Origin: CAITZA01 sp937915285
GTDB lineage: Bacteria > Desulfobacterota > Desulfomonilia > Desulfomonilales > Desulfomonilaceae
DNA: 64,000 nt
NCBI GenBank assembly: GCA_036821825.1
Contig: DAISIV010000016.1
Coordinates: 6,609 to 70,608, forward strand
Direction: 5' to 3'
Shown piece by piece: positions 54,533 to 62,527 of this stretch (the first letter of the stretch is position 1; each line of letters opens with the position of its first letter). The position numbers were made by a program, and so were the translations under genes. Below the pieces are notes generated by a model that was not told where the DNA came from, searched no databases, and worked only from the letters and a program-made list of their open reading frames with translations.

Positions 54533-54562
54533 TTGACGGCACGATTCGGACATGTCATTATA
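54533..54562 (+). promoter_or_regulatory. Putative promoter of the aro operon
   Basis: TTGACG (54533-54538), an 18-base spacer, then ATTATA (54557-54562). Transcription would begin near 54569, giving a ~210-base leader that contains the leader peptide and attenuator described next. Consensus match only. Confidence 0.5.
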
Positions 54563-54602
54563 ACACAAGATGGCCATCGCAAACGTTTAAGGCTAACCAA
54601 CC

Positions 54603-54704
54603 ATGGTGAGTATTCTTCCAATCGTCCGGGAACAGTCTGTTTTAGAGTCCATTGAAGGTTTTTATTCCTACTGGAGCGGTGTGGCGTCTTGTGATGAGCT
54701 GTGA
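54603..54704 (+). CDS. aroA-operon leader peptide rich in Phe/Tyr/Trp codons
   Basis: A 33-codon frame, ATG 54603 to TGA 54702, with AAGG ten bases upstream. Codons 20-24 read F-Y-S-Y-W (54660-54674) in the context EGFYSYWSGV. Codons for all three aromatic amino acids sit together just before an antiterminator/terminator pair and before the chorismate pathway operon. This is the arrangement of ribosome-mediated attenuators such as trpL and pheL. It is too short for normal gene callers. Translation is inferred, not shown. Confidence 0.65.
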   Translation: MVSILPIVREQSVLESIEGFYSYWSGVASCDEL

Positions 54705-54755
54705 CAATAGTCTAGCTTGCTTTCAAGACCCACCTCAACAAGGTGGGTTTTTTAT
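54681..54755 (+). promoter_or_regulatory. Transcription attenuator before aroA
   Basis: Terminator: ACCCACCT (54728-54735), loop CAACA, AGGTGGGT (54741-54748), then TTTTTATTTTT. Competing antiterminator: GTGGCGTCTTG (54681-54691) can pair with CAAGACCCAC (54724-54733), ten pairs with one bulged C, which occupies the terminator's 5' arm. The upstream arm lies between the aromatic codons and the leader stop. A ribosome stalled at FYSYW would leave it free (antitermination), and one at the stop codon would cover part of it (termination). Confidence 0.65.
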
Positions 54756-54778
54756 TTTTGGCTTATGAAGGGGCAAAA

Positions 54779-56044
54779 ATGCGTCTACATGGTTCATTCT
54801 ATCCTCCGGGTGACAAATCAGTTTCTCATCGGATAGTTTTGATATCGCTTATTTCTACAGGAGCGTCGCAAGTTCAAAATTTTTCGGGCGCCAGGGATTG
54901 CATGACTTCCGTGAGGGTAGTCAATGAACTCGGAGGCGAGATAGTAGTTTCTCCTGAAAAAATCAGGGTCACGGGACTCGGGCGAAAACTCAAAACCGGA
55001 GTCCGGCTGGACTGTGAAAATTCGGGAACAACCATCAGGCTTCTAATGGGAATATTAAGTCCGAATATTGGTGAGTTCTTTCTGGACGGGGATGATTCAT
55101 TGAGAAACAGACCCATGGAGAGAGTCGCTGCCCCGCTCCGGCTCATGGGAGCAAATGTAAGTTGCTCTGAGTCAGGTAAACCTCCTGTAAGGATTATAGG
55201 GTCTCCTTTAAGTGGGATAGAATATCAACTTCCTACGCCAAGCGCTCAGCTCAAAAGCGCTATTCTTCTAGCGGGGATTCAGTCATCGGGAGACACCGTT
55301 CTAATTGAGAAAATACCGAGTCGCGATCATACTGAAATACTTCTAAGAAGTTGCGGAGCGAATATCGAAAAGACATCCCTGGGCTGGAAGGTGAGTGAAT
55401 CGTCACTCATCATGCCACCTGATTACTACGTGCCGGGAGATATATCTTCAGCATGCTTTTTTATTTGCGCGGCAACAATAGTTCCCGGCAGTTCAGTCGA
55501 GAGCCGCAAGGTATTGCTCAATCCCACCAGGATTGGGGCTCTGGATGTTCTGAAACGTATGGGCGCCAATGTTGAGACATGCCTGGATCGACACTGCCTT
55601 GAATCAGGTGGAGAGATTTACGGTGACGTCAAAGCCGGTTTCAGTGGGAGGCTCAAACCTTTTGAAGTTACTCGAGAGGAAACCCCTTTGCTAGTGGACG
55701 AGGTTCCAATCCTGGCCTTGGTAGCGACGCAGGCTGAAGGCGTGTCCGTGTTTCATGATGTCTCCGAGTTAAGAATCAAGGAATCGGACCGGGTCATGGC
55801 TATTATGACTGAATTAAACTCCATGGGAGCGAACCTGGAAACACGCGGTGATTCTTTGTTGGTGCATGGTCCGACGAAACTTTTACCGAGGCCACGATTG
55901 GAGAGTTACGGCGACCACAGGATTGCGATGACTCTCAGGATTGCGGGGTTGCTCTCCAATTCATTTCCTGAAATCATTGATGAAAGTTGCATCGCCATAT
56001 CGTATCCAAATTTCAACGATACGCTCAGGAAATTGATGAAATGA
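54779..56044 (+). CDS. aroA: 3-phosphoshikimate 1-carboxyvinyltransferase (EPSP synthase)
   Basis: 421 residues from ATG 54779, with GAAGGGG upstream. An in-frame GTG at 54743 is rejected because it lies inside the attenuator stem. PGDKSVSHRIVLISLIS is the N-terminal substrate loop. LDCENSGTTIRLLMGIL is the EPSP synthase signature (LxNSGTxxRL type), DGDDSLRNRPM carries catalytic residues, and LRIKESDRVMAI and YGDHRIAMTLRIAGL close the site. It is the first gene of the aroA-aroE-aroKB-aroC-aroQ operon; the next start overlaps its stop (ATGA). Confidence 0.96.
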   Translation: MRLHGSFYPPGDKSVSHRIVLISLISTGASQVQNFSGARDCMTSVRVVNELGGEIVVSPEKIRVTGLGRKLKTGVRLDCENSGTTIRLLMGILSPNIGEFFLDGDDSLRNRPMERVAAPLRLMGANVSCSESGKPPVRIIGSPLSGIEYQLPTPSAQLKSAILLAGIQSSGDTVLIEKIPSRDHTEILLRSCGANIEKTSLGWKVSESSLIMPPDYYVPGDISSACFFICAATIVPGSSVESRKVLLNPTRIGALDVLKRMGANVETCLDRHCLESGGEIYGDVKAGFSGRLKPFEVTREETPLLVDEVPILALVATQAEGVSVFHDVSELRIKESDRVMAIMTELNSMGANLETRGDSLLVHGPTKLLPRPRLESYGDHRIAMTLRIAGLLSNSFPEIIDESCIAISYPNFNDTLRKLMK

Positions 56045-56853
56045 GAGTCTTCTGCCTGTTTGGAGATGACAGGGTGAGTATGTCAAAATCACCCCTGATG
56101 CACAACAGGGCTTTCAAGGGGCGCGGCATGGATGCCTGCTATGTTAGCTTTTCAGTGAAAGCGGGCCTAATGGAAGCCGCTCTGACCGGTTTTAGGGCCA
56201 TGTCTTTTGCAGGCGCCAACGTTACAATACCTCACAAGCAAAATGTAATCCCGTATCTGGACAGACTCTCCCCAGTGGCCCAAAGACTCAGTGCGGTGAA
56301 CACCATAGCAAAAGTTGATGGCGCTCTTGTGGGTGACAATACCGATGTTGGTGGATTCTGTGATGCGGTCACATCCATCGGCCACAGTTTCAGGAACAAG
56401 GCTTGTCTTGTGATTGGAACCGGTGGGGCCGCCAGAGGTGTGTTAATGGCCCTCCAGATGCTTGGCGCTAGTTCGGTTCATGTGGCAGGTCGCAATTACG
56501 AAAAGGCAGTTGAGTTGTCGAACGATCTGGGATTCGAGTCCCTGGAAATTGGCAAGCTGTGTTCTCATTCTGTAAATTTTTCACTGGTTGTCAATGCTAC
56601 TTCGGTATCCAGTCCCAGAGAGGCCGACGATGAGATGACGATTATTGCGAATTCTCTCATTATCAACGATCTGGAACTGATTTTTGACATCAACTATGGG
56701 CGCTCTGAAAACATATGGAAAAACGCTGCAAACAGTATAGGCTGCGATTTTTCCGATGGACTGATCATGCTGGCTGCGCAGGCTGCCAGAAGTTTCAACA
56801 TCTGGACCAATGAATCAGCCACCTTAGAAGAATTCTTGTCGTATCTGGAATAA
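56041..56853 (+). CDS. aroE: Shikimate dehydrogenase
   Basis: 270 residues from ATG 56041, which overlaps the aroA stop. FGDDRVSMSKSPLMHNRAF is the shikimate-binding start (S-x-S-x-S/P-x-x-HN). FAGANVTIPHKQNVIPYLD has the catalytic Lys and NVTIPHK motif. DNTDVGGFCDA is the other substrate loop, and VIGTGGAARGVLMALQMLG binds NADPH. It reduces 3-dehydroshikimate to shikimate. A 4-base gap separates it from aroKB. Confidence 0.95.
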   Translation: MRVFCLFGDDRVSMSKSPLMHNRAFKGRGMDACYVSFSVKAGLMEAALTGFRAMSFAGANVTIPHKQNVIPYLDRLSPVAQRLSAVNTIAKVDGALVGDNTDVGGFCDAVTSIGHSFRNKACLVIGTGGAARGVLMALQMLGASSVHVAGRNYEKAVELSNDLGFESLEIGKLCSHSVNFSLVVNATSVSSPREADDEMTIIANSLIINDLELIFDINYGRSENIWKNAANSIGCDFSDGLIMLAAQAARSFNIWTNESATLEEFLSYLE

Positions 56854-56857
56854 TTTC

Positions 56858-58423
56858 ATGAAAAACATATATCTAACCGGGTTCATGGGCTCTGGCAAAT
56901 CAACGACCGGCCGACTAATTTCAAAAATGCTGCGGGTCGATTTTGTCGACACTGACGATTTGATTTCAGGCAAGTATGGGATTCCGGTAAATGAGATTTT
57001 CCTTGCTCATGGGGAAGAATCATTTCGCAATGCTGAAACCTCTGTCTTGAAGAAACTGTCTCGGAAAAACAACCTTGTCGTGGCCACTGGAGGCGGAGTT
57101 TGCGAAAGGCCAGAAAACCTTCAGATCATGAATGAATCTGGAACTGCGTTTTTCCTTGACGCAGGACTTGATGAAATCGCTTCCCGTCTAGGAACTTGTG
57201 AGATCGACAGAAGACCGTTGTGGCAGGATGCCGCACAGGTTGAAGACCTTTACAAAAAACGTCACAATAATTATTTAAGCTACGGCCAGCGAATCGATGT
57301 GGATGGGCAGGCCGTGTTAAGCGTTGCAAACAGTATTTGTGCTTCAGTATCACCCGAAAAGGATTATACAGTCAATTACGAGGGCCATCCTGGCCAAGTA
57401 AAGGCGGTTTGGAACGGTCCATCTTACGTCATGAAATATGCCGGTGGACGAAGGGCAGTCGTACTCACGGATCGAACCGTTGAGAGACTTCACCTGGACC
57501 GATACCTCGAAGTTCTTAACAATCCACCGGTTATCTCGCTGAAACCGGGAGAAAAGTCGAAAACACTAAAAACGGCTGGATTCATATATGACAAACTGCT
57601 GGACGCCAAAATAGGTAGAGGCGATCTCCTGATAGCGATTGGCGGCGGGGTGATCACTGACATTGGTGGCTTTGTAGCGTCAACCTATAAGCGAGGTATC
57701 GATTTCATTCTTGTTGGGACAACCCTGGTAGCCGGGGTTGACGCAGCCATCGGAGGCAAGTCGGCCATTGATCACGCAAACGTCAAGAACTCGGTAGGCC
57801 TTTTTACCAAACCTCTTGTCACCATTTTGGACATTGCCTCGCTGAGCACTCTTGCTAGAAAACAGGTCAGCGAGGGACTCATTGAGGCGTACAAAACCGG
57901 TTTGGTTTCCAACCCGGATCTTTGTTCATACATGGAAGACAATGTCAGGCGCCTCATGAGCGGATCGGTGATAGAATTGGCGGAAGCAATGAAAGCGTCA
58001 GCGGGCGCCAAATGCAAAGTTGTTACTGAAGACTTCCGGGAGAAAAACGTCAGGAGAATTCTAAATTTCGGACACACTTACGGTCACGCCGTGGAGAGTT
58101 TCAACAACTATACAATCAGCCACGGAGCGTCCGTTGCGCAGGGTATGCTGGTAGCCATTGCTATATCGCTTGCCCGACGATTTATAGATGATGAAACATC
58201 TGGGCGGGCTTCCAGACTCATCAAAAAGATGGCGCCGTCTCCAGTAAATCTGCCATCAGCCGCTCAGGCCTGGCAAATAATGCTGAACGACAAGAAAAAC
58301 ACGAATGGCAAGATAGCTTTCGTGCTATTGCATGGACTTGGGAAGTGTGAGGTTGTTGACAATGTAACCCCGGAAGAGCTTGATTCGGCCATCAACCATA
58401 TACGAAAGAACGGGAATGAGTAG
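56858..58423 (+). CDS. aroKB: Fused shikimate kinase / 3-dehydroquinate synthase
   Basis: 521 residues in one uninterrupted frame. Residues ~1-165 are shikimate kinase: Walker A LTGFMGSGKSTTGRLIS, DTDDLI (shikimate-binding Asp) and ATGGGVCERPEN. Residues ~170-521 are DHQ synthase: LLIAIGGGVITDIGGFVASTYKRG (NAD-binding), the metal ligands in NFGHTYGHAVES, SEGLIEAYKTG and HGASVAQGM. It joins the second and fifth shikimate-pathway steps in one polypeptide, a fusion also reported in Thermotoga. The aroC start lies inside its 3' end (8-base overlap). Confidence 0.95.
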   Translation: MKNIYLTGFMGSGKSTTGRLISKMLRVDFVDTDDLISGKYGIPVNEIFLAHGEESFRNAETSVLKKLSRKNNLVVATGGGVCERPENLQIMNESGTAFFLDAGLDEIASRLGTCEIDRRPLWQDAAQVEDLYKKRHNNYLSYGQRIDVDGQAVLSVANSICASVSPEKDYTVNYEGHPGQVKAVWNGPSYVMKYAGGRRAVVLTDRTVERLHLDRYLEVLNNPPVISLKPGEKSKTLKTAGFIYDKLLDAKIGRGDLLIAIGGGVITDIGGFVASTYKRGIDFILVGTTLVAGVDAAIGGKSAIDHANVKNSVGLFTKPLVTILDIASLSTLARKQVSEGLIEAYKTGLVSNPDLCSYMEDNVRRLMSGSVIELAEAMKASAGAKCKVVTEDFREKNVRRILNFGHTYGHAVESFNNYTISHGASVAQGMLVAIAISLARRFIDDETSGRASRLIKKMAPSPVNLPSAAQAWQIMLNDKKNTNGKIAFVLLHGLGKCEVVDNVTPEELDSAINHIRKNGNE

Positions 58424-59474
58424 CATAACAGGTAACCTTTTCAGGGTAAGCTCTTTTGGAGAATCACACGGCCCTGCAGTAGGAGTGATCGTTGATGGGA
58501 CTCCTCCAGGAATTGCCCTGGATGTTTTAGACATTCAGAGGGAACTTGACCGGCGTAGACCGGGCACGTCAAAATTTGTGTCTCCCAGACAGGAGAGTGA
58601 TAGGGCAGAAATATTGTCAGGTGTAGCCAATGGTGTGACTTTGGGTTCACCTATCGCTATTGTCGTCCGAAACACTCATGCCAGATCAAGCGATTACGAT
58701 GACCTCAAGGAAGTGTTCCGGCCCGGGCATTCAGACTACACGTATTTCATGAAATACGGCATTGCTCCTCAACCGGGTGGCGGACGTTCTTCAGGACGTG
58801 AGACAGTGGGTCGGGTCGCTGCAGGAGCTATCGCCAAGAAACTTCTAGAGCCTGCAGGAGTCAGAATCCGAAGTTTCGTGAGAAGCATTTCTTCCATAGA
58901 ATGTAGAACAGTCGATCTGGATTATGCGGAGCAGCATCCCTTGAGGTGTGCGGACCCAGAGGTATCAAGATCGATGGAAGAAGCAGTTCAAAATGCCCAA
59001 AAAGAAGGCGACTCACTGGGCGGTGTAGTGGAGGTTCTTGTTGGGGGGATACCTGCTGGCCTTGGAGATCCGGTGTTTGGAAAACTGGACGCCGTACTCG
59101 GAGGGGCTTTTTTCTCCATCGGGGGAGTGAAGGGTGTGGAGTTTGGGTCAGGTTTTACGATAACCAGACTCAAAGGCTCGGAGTCCAATGATCCAATAGT
59201 GTCAGATGGCTTTGCATCGAACCATTCCGGTGGAATTCTTGGGGGCATATCTACTGGACAGATTGTTGTGGCCAGGCTAGCGGTTAAACCAACCCCTTCC
59301 ATTTCAAAAACACAGCAAACTATAAACCTGGATGGCAACCCGTGCTCCATTAATGTGAAGGGCCGTCATGACCCGTGTATTTGTCCCAGGGTAGCGCCCG
59401 TTGCCGAGGCTATGGCCGCTATAGTCATTGCGGACGCATGGCTGTGTCAAAAAGCTTTGGAGGCGACCAAATGA
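58416..59474 (+). CDS. aroC: Chorismate synthase
   Basis: 352 residues from ATG 58416, starting MSSITGNLFRVSSFGESHGPA, the canonical signature 1 with the catalytic His. GIAPQPGGGRSSGRETVGRVAAGAIAKKLL is signature 2, and RHDPCICPRVAPVAEAMAAIVIAD is signature 3 with the second catalytic His. It uses reduced FMN to form chorismate from EPSP. It overlaps aroKB upstream and aroQ downstream (ATGA), so the operon is tightly coupled. Confidence 0.96.
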   Translation: MSSITGNLFRVSSFGESHGPAVGVIVDGTPPGIALDVLDIQRELDRRRPGTSKFVSPRQESDRAEILSGVANGVTLGSPIAIVVRNTHARSSDYDDLKEVFRPGHSDYTYFMKYGIAPQPGGGRSSGRETVGRVAAGAIAKKLLEPAGVRIRSFVRSISSIECRTVDLDYAEQHPLRCADPEVSRSMEEAVQNAQKEGDSLGGVVEVLVGGIPAGLGDPVFGKLDAVLGGAFFSIGGVKGVEFGSGFTITRLKGSESNDPIVSDGFASNHSGGILGGISTGQIVVARLAVKPTPSISKTQQTINLDGNPCSINVKGRHDPCICPRVAPVAEAMAAIVIADAWLCQKALEATK

Positions 59475-59914
59475 AAATTTCGGTCATAAACGGACCCAAT
59501 CTGAACATGCTCGGGAAGCGCGAACCTTCGGTTTATGGCACTAAAACACTGGGGGACTTGCAAATGGAGATGAATCAGGTAGCAAGGCCTCTCGAATTAG
59601 ACCTCGACTTTTTTCAAAGTAACATCGAAGGCGAGATAGTGAATTACCTCCAGCTCGCCGATGAAACATCCCAGGGGGTGATTCTGAATGCCGGAGGTTA
59701 CACTCATACCAGTGTGGCAATTAGAGACGCAGTTTCGGCCATAAGTATACCTGTTGTCGAAGTTCATATTTCAAATCCTCAGGCCCGGGAGGATTTCAGA
59801 AGGAGCAGCCTGCTCGCGGGGGTGTGCTCAGGATCTATTTCAGGGTTCGGGTTTGACTCTTACACATTGGCTCTTCTGTGGTTTTCAAGAAAAGAATTTT
59901 TTTCTTCCAGATGA
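59471..59914 (+). CDS. aroQ: Type II 3-dehydroquinate dehydratase
   Basis: 147 residues from ATG 59471 overlapping the aroC stop; the longer open frame to 59375 only extends into aroC. It begins ISVINGPNLNMLGKREPSVYG, with the catalytic Tyr in the YG position. QSNIEGEIVNYLQ, ILNAGGYTHTSVAIRDAV and VEVHISNPQAREDFRRSS (catalytic His and lid) are family motifs. It removes water from 3-dehydroquinate. Last gene before the pheA attenuator region. Confidence 0.96.
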   Translation: MKISVINGPNLNMLGKREPSVYGTKTLGDLQMEMNQVARPLELDLDFFQSNIEGEIVNYLQLADETSQGVILNAGGYTHTSVAIRDAVSAISIPVVEVHISNPQAREDFRRSSLLAGVCSGSISGFGFDSYTLALLWFSRKEFFSSR

Positions 59915-59941
59915 ACATCAGACTTAAGTCAAGATTATATA

Positions 59942-59970
59942 TTGACATTTTAGGACCACGATGTTTTAAT
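59942..59970 (+). promoter_or_regulatory. Promoter of the pheA-tyrA unit
   Basis: TTGACA (59942-59947), exactly 17 bases, then TTTAAT (59965-59970). This is a strong sigma70-type match located 28 bases after the aroQ stop. Transcription near 59977 would begin about 22 bases before the leader peptide start, giving pheA-tyrA its own attenuated transcript. Confidence 0.65.
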
Positions 59971-59998
59971 TTGCAAATATTGACAAACAGGAATCGTC

Positions 59999-60112
59999 AT
60001 GATCATGGGTTTGGCCAAAAATAGAAACTTTGCCGATGCGCCAGCGGGATTGGAACAGCGCAGTTTTTATCGCGGTTTCTATTATTTTTACGGCTTTATG
60101 CCCATGCTGTGA
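59999..60112 (+). CDS. pheA leader peptide, Phe/Tyr-rich
   Basis: A 37-codon frame, ATG 59999 to TGA 60110, preceded by AGGA at good spacing; an in-frame ATG at 60005 is an alternative. Residues 22-33 read SFYRGFYYFYGF, four Phe and four Tyr in the eleven codons 60065-60097. It then ends MPML. It directly parallels E. coli PheL, except that Tyr codons are as many as Phe codons. That fits an operon encoding both PheA and TyrA. The cluster is too dense to be chance. Translation itself is inferred. Confidence 0.8.
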   Translation: MIMGLAKNRNFADAPAGLEQRSFYRGFYYFYGFMPML

Positions 60113-60182
60113 GGTTCAACGGCTACTAGCCAATAGAATCCGGAAGCCATGGGCATACAAAAGTCCATGGCTTTTCAGTTTT
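60097..60182 (+). promoter_or_regulatory. Transcription attenuator before pheA-tyrA
   Basis: Terminator: AAGCCATGG (60144-60152), 12-base loop, CCATGGCTT (60165-60173), then TTCAGTTTT. Antiterminator: TATGCCCATG (60097-60106), in the last codons of the leader peptide, is perfectly complementary over ten bases to CATGGGCATA (60148-60157), which includes most of the terminator 5' arm. Ribosome stalling at the Phe/Tyr run leaves 60097-60106 free to pair. A ribosome at the stop codon 60110 covers it and allows termination. A second GC hairpin (AAGGCCC...GGGGCTT, ~60184-60215) follows and may strengthen the stop. Confidence 0.8.
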
Positions 60183-60267
60183 CAAGGCCCTGGGCGCTAC
60201 AAGCTTTCGGGGCTTTTGAATTTCATGACATTCATCATGGGCGCCCCTTTCATCAGGAGATATTTCA

Positions 60268-61410
60268 ATGAATTCCAAATCATCCTTCAATACACTGGAT
60301 TCAAATAGTCCTGACCTATCAGAGGCTAATTCGGTCATAGTGGGCTCAAGAAAACGAATTGATGAAATCGACGCCCAGTTAGTGGGCCTGCTTAACCAAC
60401 GCGCAGCTTTAGCCGTTCAAATCGGCGTGAGCAAAATGGCCGTAGGCCAGGAATCGCTATGTCCAGCAAGGGAATCCGAGATAATGCGCAGGATTCTGGA
60501 AATGTCGGAGGGCCCTATGCCCAGAAAGGAAATGGGGCAGATCTTTTCCGAAATAATCTCGGTGTGCAGGAATTTGCAGAAACCGCCTACCATTGCCTTC
60601 TTGGGTCCGGAGACAACCTTCAGCCATATGGTTGCTCTCAACAGATTCGGGCATTCCAGTGAGCTAAGACCTTTGCATTCCATCATGGACGTGTTTCAAG
60701 AGGTTGAAAATGGGCGGGCAAGTTTCGGTGTGGTACCTGTTGAGAATTCCATTGAAGGTGGAGTAAGCGCTACGATGGATTGCTTCGTGAACTCAGGGCT
60801 GCGCATATCCGGGGAAATTTACGCGTCCATCAGACACATGCTCATGTCCTCTGAACCATCACCCGACTGTATCAAGAGGGTTTATTCCCATCCACAGGCG
60901 CTCAATCAATGCAGGAAATGGTTGAACCAGAACATGCGGGGTGTCGATCTGCATGATTGTTCAAGCACTGCTGAGGCGGCCCGTCGGGTTTCAGAGGAGA
61001 CCGGCGCTGGGGCAATAGCTTCATCTATGGCCGCAAGGAAACTAGGACTCAACATTCTTGCTCAAAACATCCAGGACCGAAGCGATAATAAGACCAGATT
61101 TCTAATTATCGGGCCTGGCACCTGTAAATCTACCGGAGACGACAAGACATCCCTCTATTTCATCTCAAGACATCAATCTGGTTCGCTTTGCAGGGCACTC
61201 AACAATTTTTCAAATCGCGGGATCAATTTGTCAAGGATCGAGTCCAGACCCCTTAAAGACAGACCATGGGAATATTCATTCTTCGTAGATTGTGAGGGAC
61301 ACATGGAGGATTCTAATCTCGCAGAGTGTTTGAAAGATCTGAGAAACAACGTTGAATTTCTTAAGATTCTGGGATCATATCCTAGGATGGATCCTGACAG
61401 CGGAATTTGA
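60268..61410 (+). CDS. pheA: Bifunctional chorismate mutase / prephenate dehydratase (P-protein)
   Basis: 380 residues from ATG 60268, with CAGGAGA upstream. Residues ~30-110 are an AroQ-type chorismate mutase helix bundle (RKRIDEIDAQLVGLLNQRAALA). Residues ~118-295 are prephenate dehydratase: TIAFLGPETTFSHMVA, VVPVENSIEGGVSATMD and the catalytic TRFLIIG region (KTRFLIIG). The C-terminal ACT domain has the Phe-binding ESRP motif (SRIESRPLKDRPWEYSFFVD), so it is probably feedback-inhibited by Phe as well as attenuated. tyrA follows after 30 bases. Confidence 0.96.
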   Translation: MNSKSSFNTLDSNSPDLSEANSVIVGSRKRIDEIDAQLVGLLNQRAALAVQIGVSKMAVGQESLCPARESEIMRRILEMSEGPMPRKEMGQIFSEIISVCRNLQKPPTIAFLGPETTFSHMVALNRFGHSSELRPLHSIMDVFQEVENGRASFGVVPVENSIEGGVSATMDCFVNSGLRISGEIYASIRHMLMSSEPSPDCIKRVYSHPQALNQCRKWLNQNMRGVDLHDCSSTAEAARRVSEETGAGAIASSMAARKLGLNILAQNIQDRSDNKTRFLIIGPGTCKSTGDDKTSLYFISRHQSGSLCRALNNFSNRGINLSRIESRPLKDRPWEYSFFVDCEGHMEDSNLAECLKDLRNNVEFLKILGSYPRMDPDSGI

Positions 61411-61440
61411 GAATTTTGACAGACTTTCTGAGGAATCTCA

Positions 61441-62229
61441 TTGTCATTCAAGAGTTGTAATTACAAGGTAGGCATTGTCGGTTCAGATGGCCGGATGGGC
61501 TCCTGGATGTTCTCCCACCTGAAGGAGTCAGGCCTTGAAGTTCATGGAATAGACAAGGCGGCCCCTACTGAATTGGGCGACTTCACAGAATCATCTGATG
61601 TGATGGTTTTGGCCATTCCATCTAGCGCATTTCCCGAAGTGACCCGCGTAATAGGTCCTCGGCTTCGAAAGGAAAGCCTTTTGATTGACATAGCCTCCCT
61701 AAAGCAAGGGCCTGTCCGGGAAATGCTGGATCACTTTGACGGTGAGGTCATAGGCGCGCACCCCATGTTTGGGCCATCCGCCGAATCCTTCAGAGACAGG
61801 CTTGTTTATCTGTGCCCGGCACGGCCCGGACTCTGGATAGACAAGGTGAGTGGGTTCCTCACATCGCTGGGAGCCAGAATTCACATTATTTCCCCTGACA
61901 GGCACGACCGTCTTATGGCCACTGTTCAAACACTGAGACACATCATGCTCACATCGTTGGGACTGACCCTAAGATCAACAGGTTTTGATATTTCCGAAGA
62001 TTTGAAAGTGGCCGGAGAATGGTTCCAGCAATTGATTACAATGATGGAGCGGCAGTTCGATCAACCCTCGGAGCTATATGCCGATCTGGCGTTGAACAAC
62101 CCTCATTCGCTGGAGGTTTTGAAAACTTTCAGCCTTATGAATGAGAAGCTGAACATCCTGATGGAAAAGGGAGATAAAAAGGGAATAATGGAACTGATGA
62201 ATATGGTTCGCGATTTCACTGGAAGGTGA
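61441..62229 (+). CDS. tyrA: Prephenate dehydrogenase
   Basis: 262 residues from TTG 61441, with GAGGA 8 bases upstream. NYKVGIVGSDGRMGSWMFSHL is the NAD-binding start. DVMVLAIPSSAF, IDIASLKQGPV, GAHPMFGPSA (catalytic His) and the helical dimerisation domain are TyrA features. It oxidatively decarboxylates prephenate to 4-hydroxyphenylpyruvate. It lacks a fused chorismate mutase or ACT domain, so regulation probably rests on the upstream attenuator. A TTG start is unusual but no ATG suits. Confidence 0.92.
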   Translation: MSFKSCNYKVGIVGSDGRMGSWMFSHLKESGLEVHGIDKAAPTELGDFTESSDVMVLAIPSSAFPEVTRVIGPRLRKESLLIDIASLKQGPVREMLDHFDGEVIGAHPMFGPSAESFRDRLVYLCPARPGLWIDKVSGFLTSLGARIHIISPDRHDRLMATVQTLRHIMLTSLGLTLRSTGFDISEDLKVAGEWFQQLITMMERQFDQPSELYADLALNNPHSLEVLKTFSLMNEKLNILMEKGDKKGIMELMNMVRDFTGR

Positions 62230-62527
62230 ATATCGTCCATCTCGGCCTTCCACCCCTCTAACCTCACTCATCATGATGTACGGCAAGTTCTTCTTGACAA
62301 GGCGCTGAGGTCTGGAATAACCTCTATAACAGACATGTAAATTCCACTCAGTATTCATTCGTAATAAGTCCGTATTTTCCCATTGTTATGGGGAATCGTA
62401 GATAGCTATACCGTTAGCATTTTGCGAAGGGCGACCTACCAACCTTTGCTTTTTTGGCGTTAACCCTAAAAGAACGTAACAATTTGGCTTCAGCATAACC
62501 TCACATATACCGAGGGGGTAGCGATCT

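Noticed and set aside
54743..54778. Upstream GTG start for aroA at 54743
   Set aside because: It lies inside the 3' arm of the terminator stem and has no ribosome-binding site, while ATG 54779 has GAAGGGG and matches the family N-terminus.
56858..58423. aroK and aroB as a sequencing-error merger
   Set aside because: The frame is continuous with intact motifs on both sides, and the same fusion is known in other bacteria.
60030..60308. 92-residue frame overlapping the pheA leader and pheA start
   Set aside because: A different frame from the Phe/Tyr-rich leader. It overlaps the pheA start and shows no family features.
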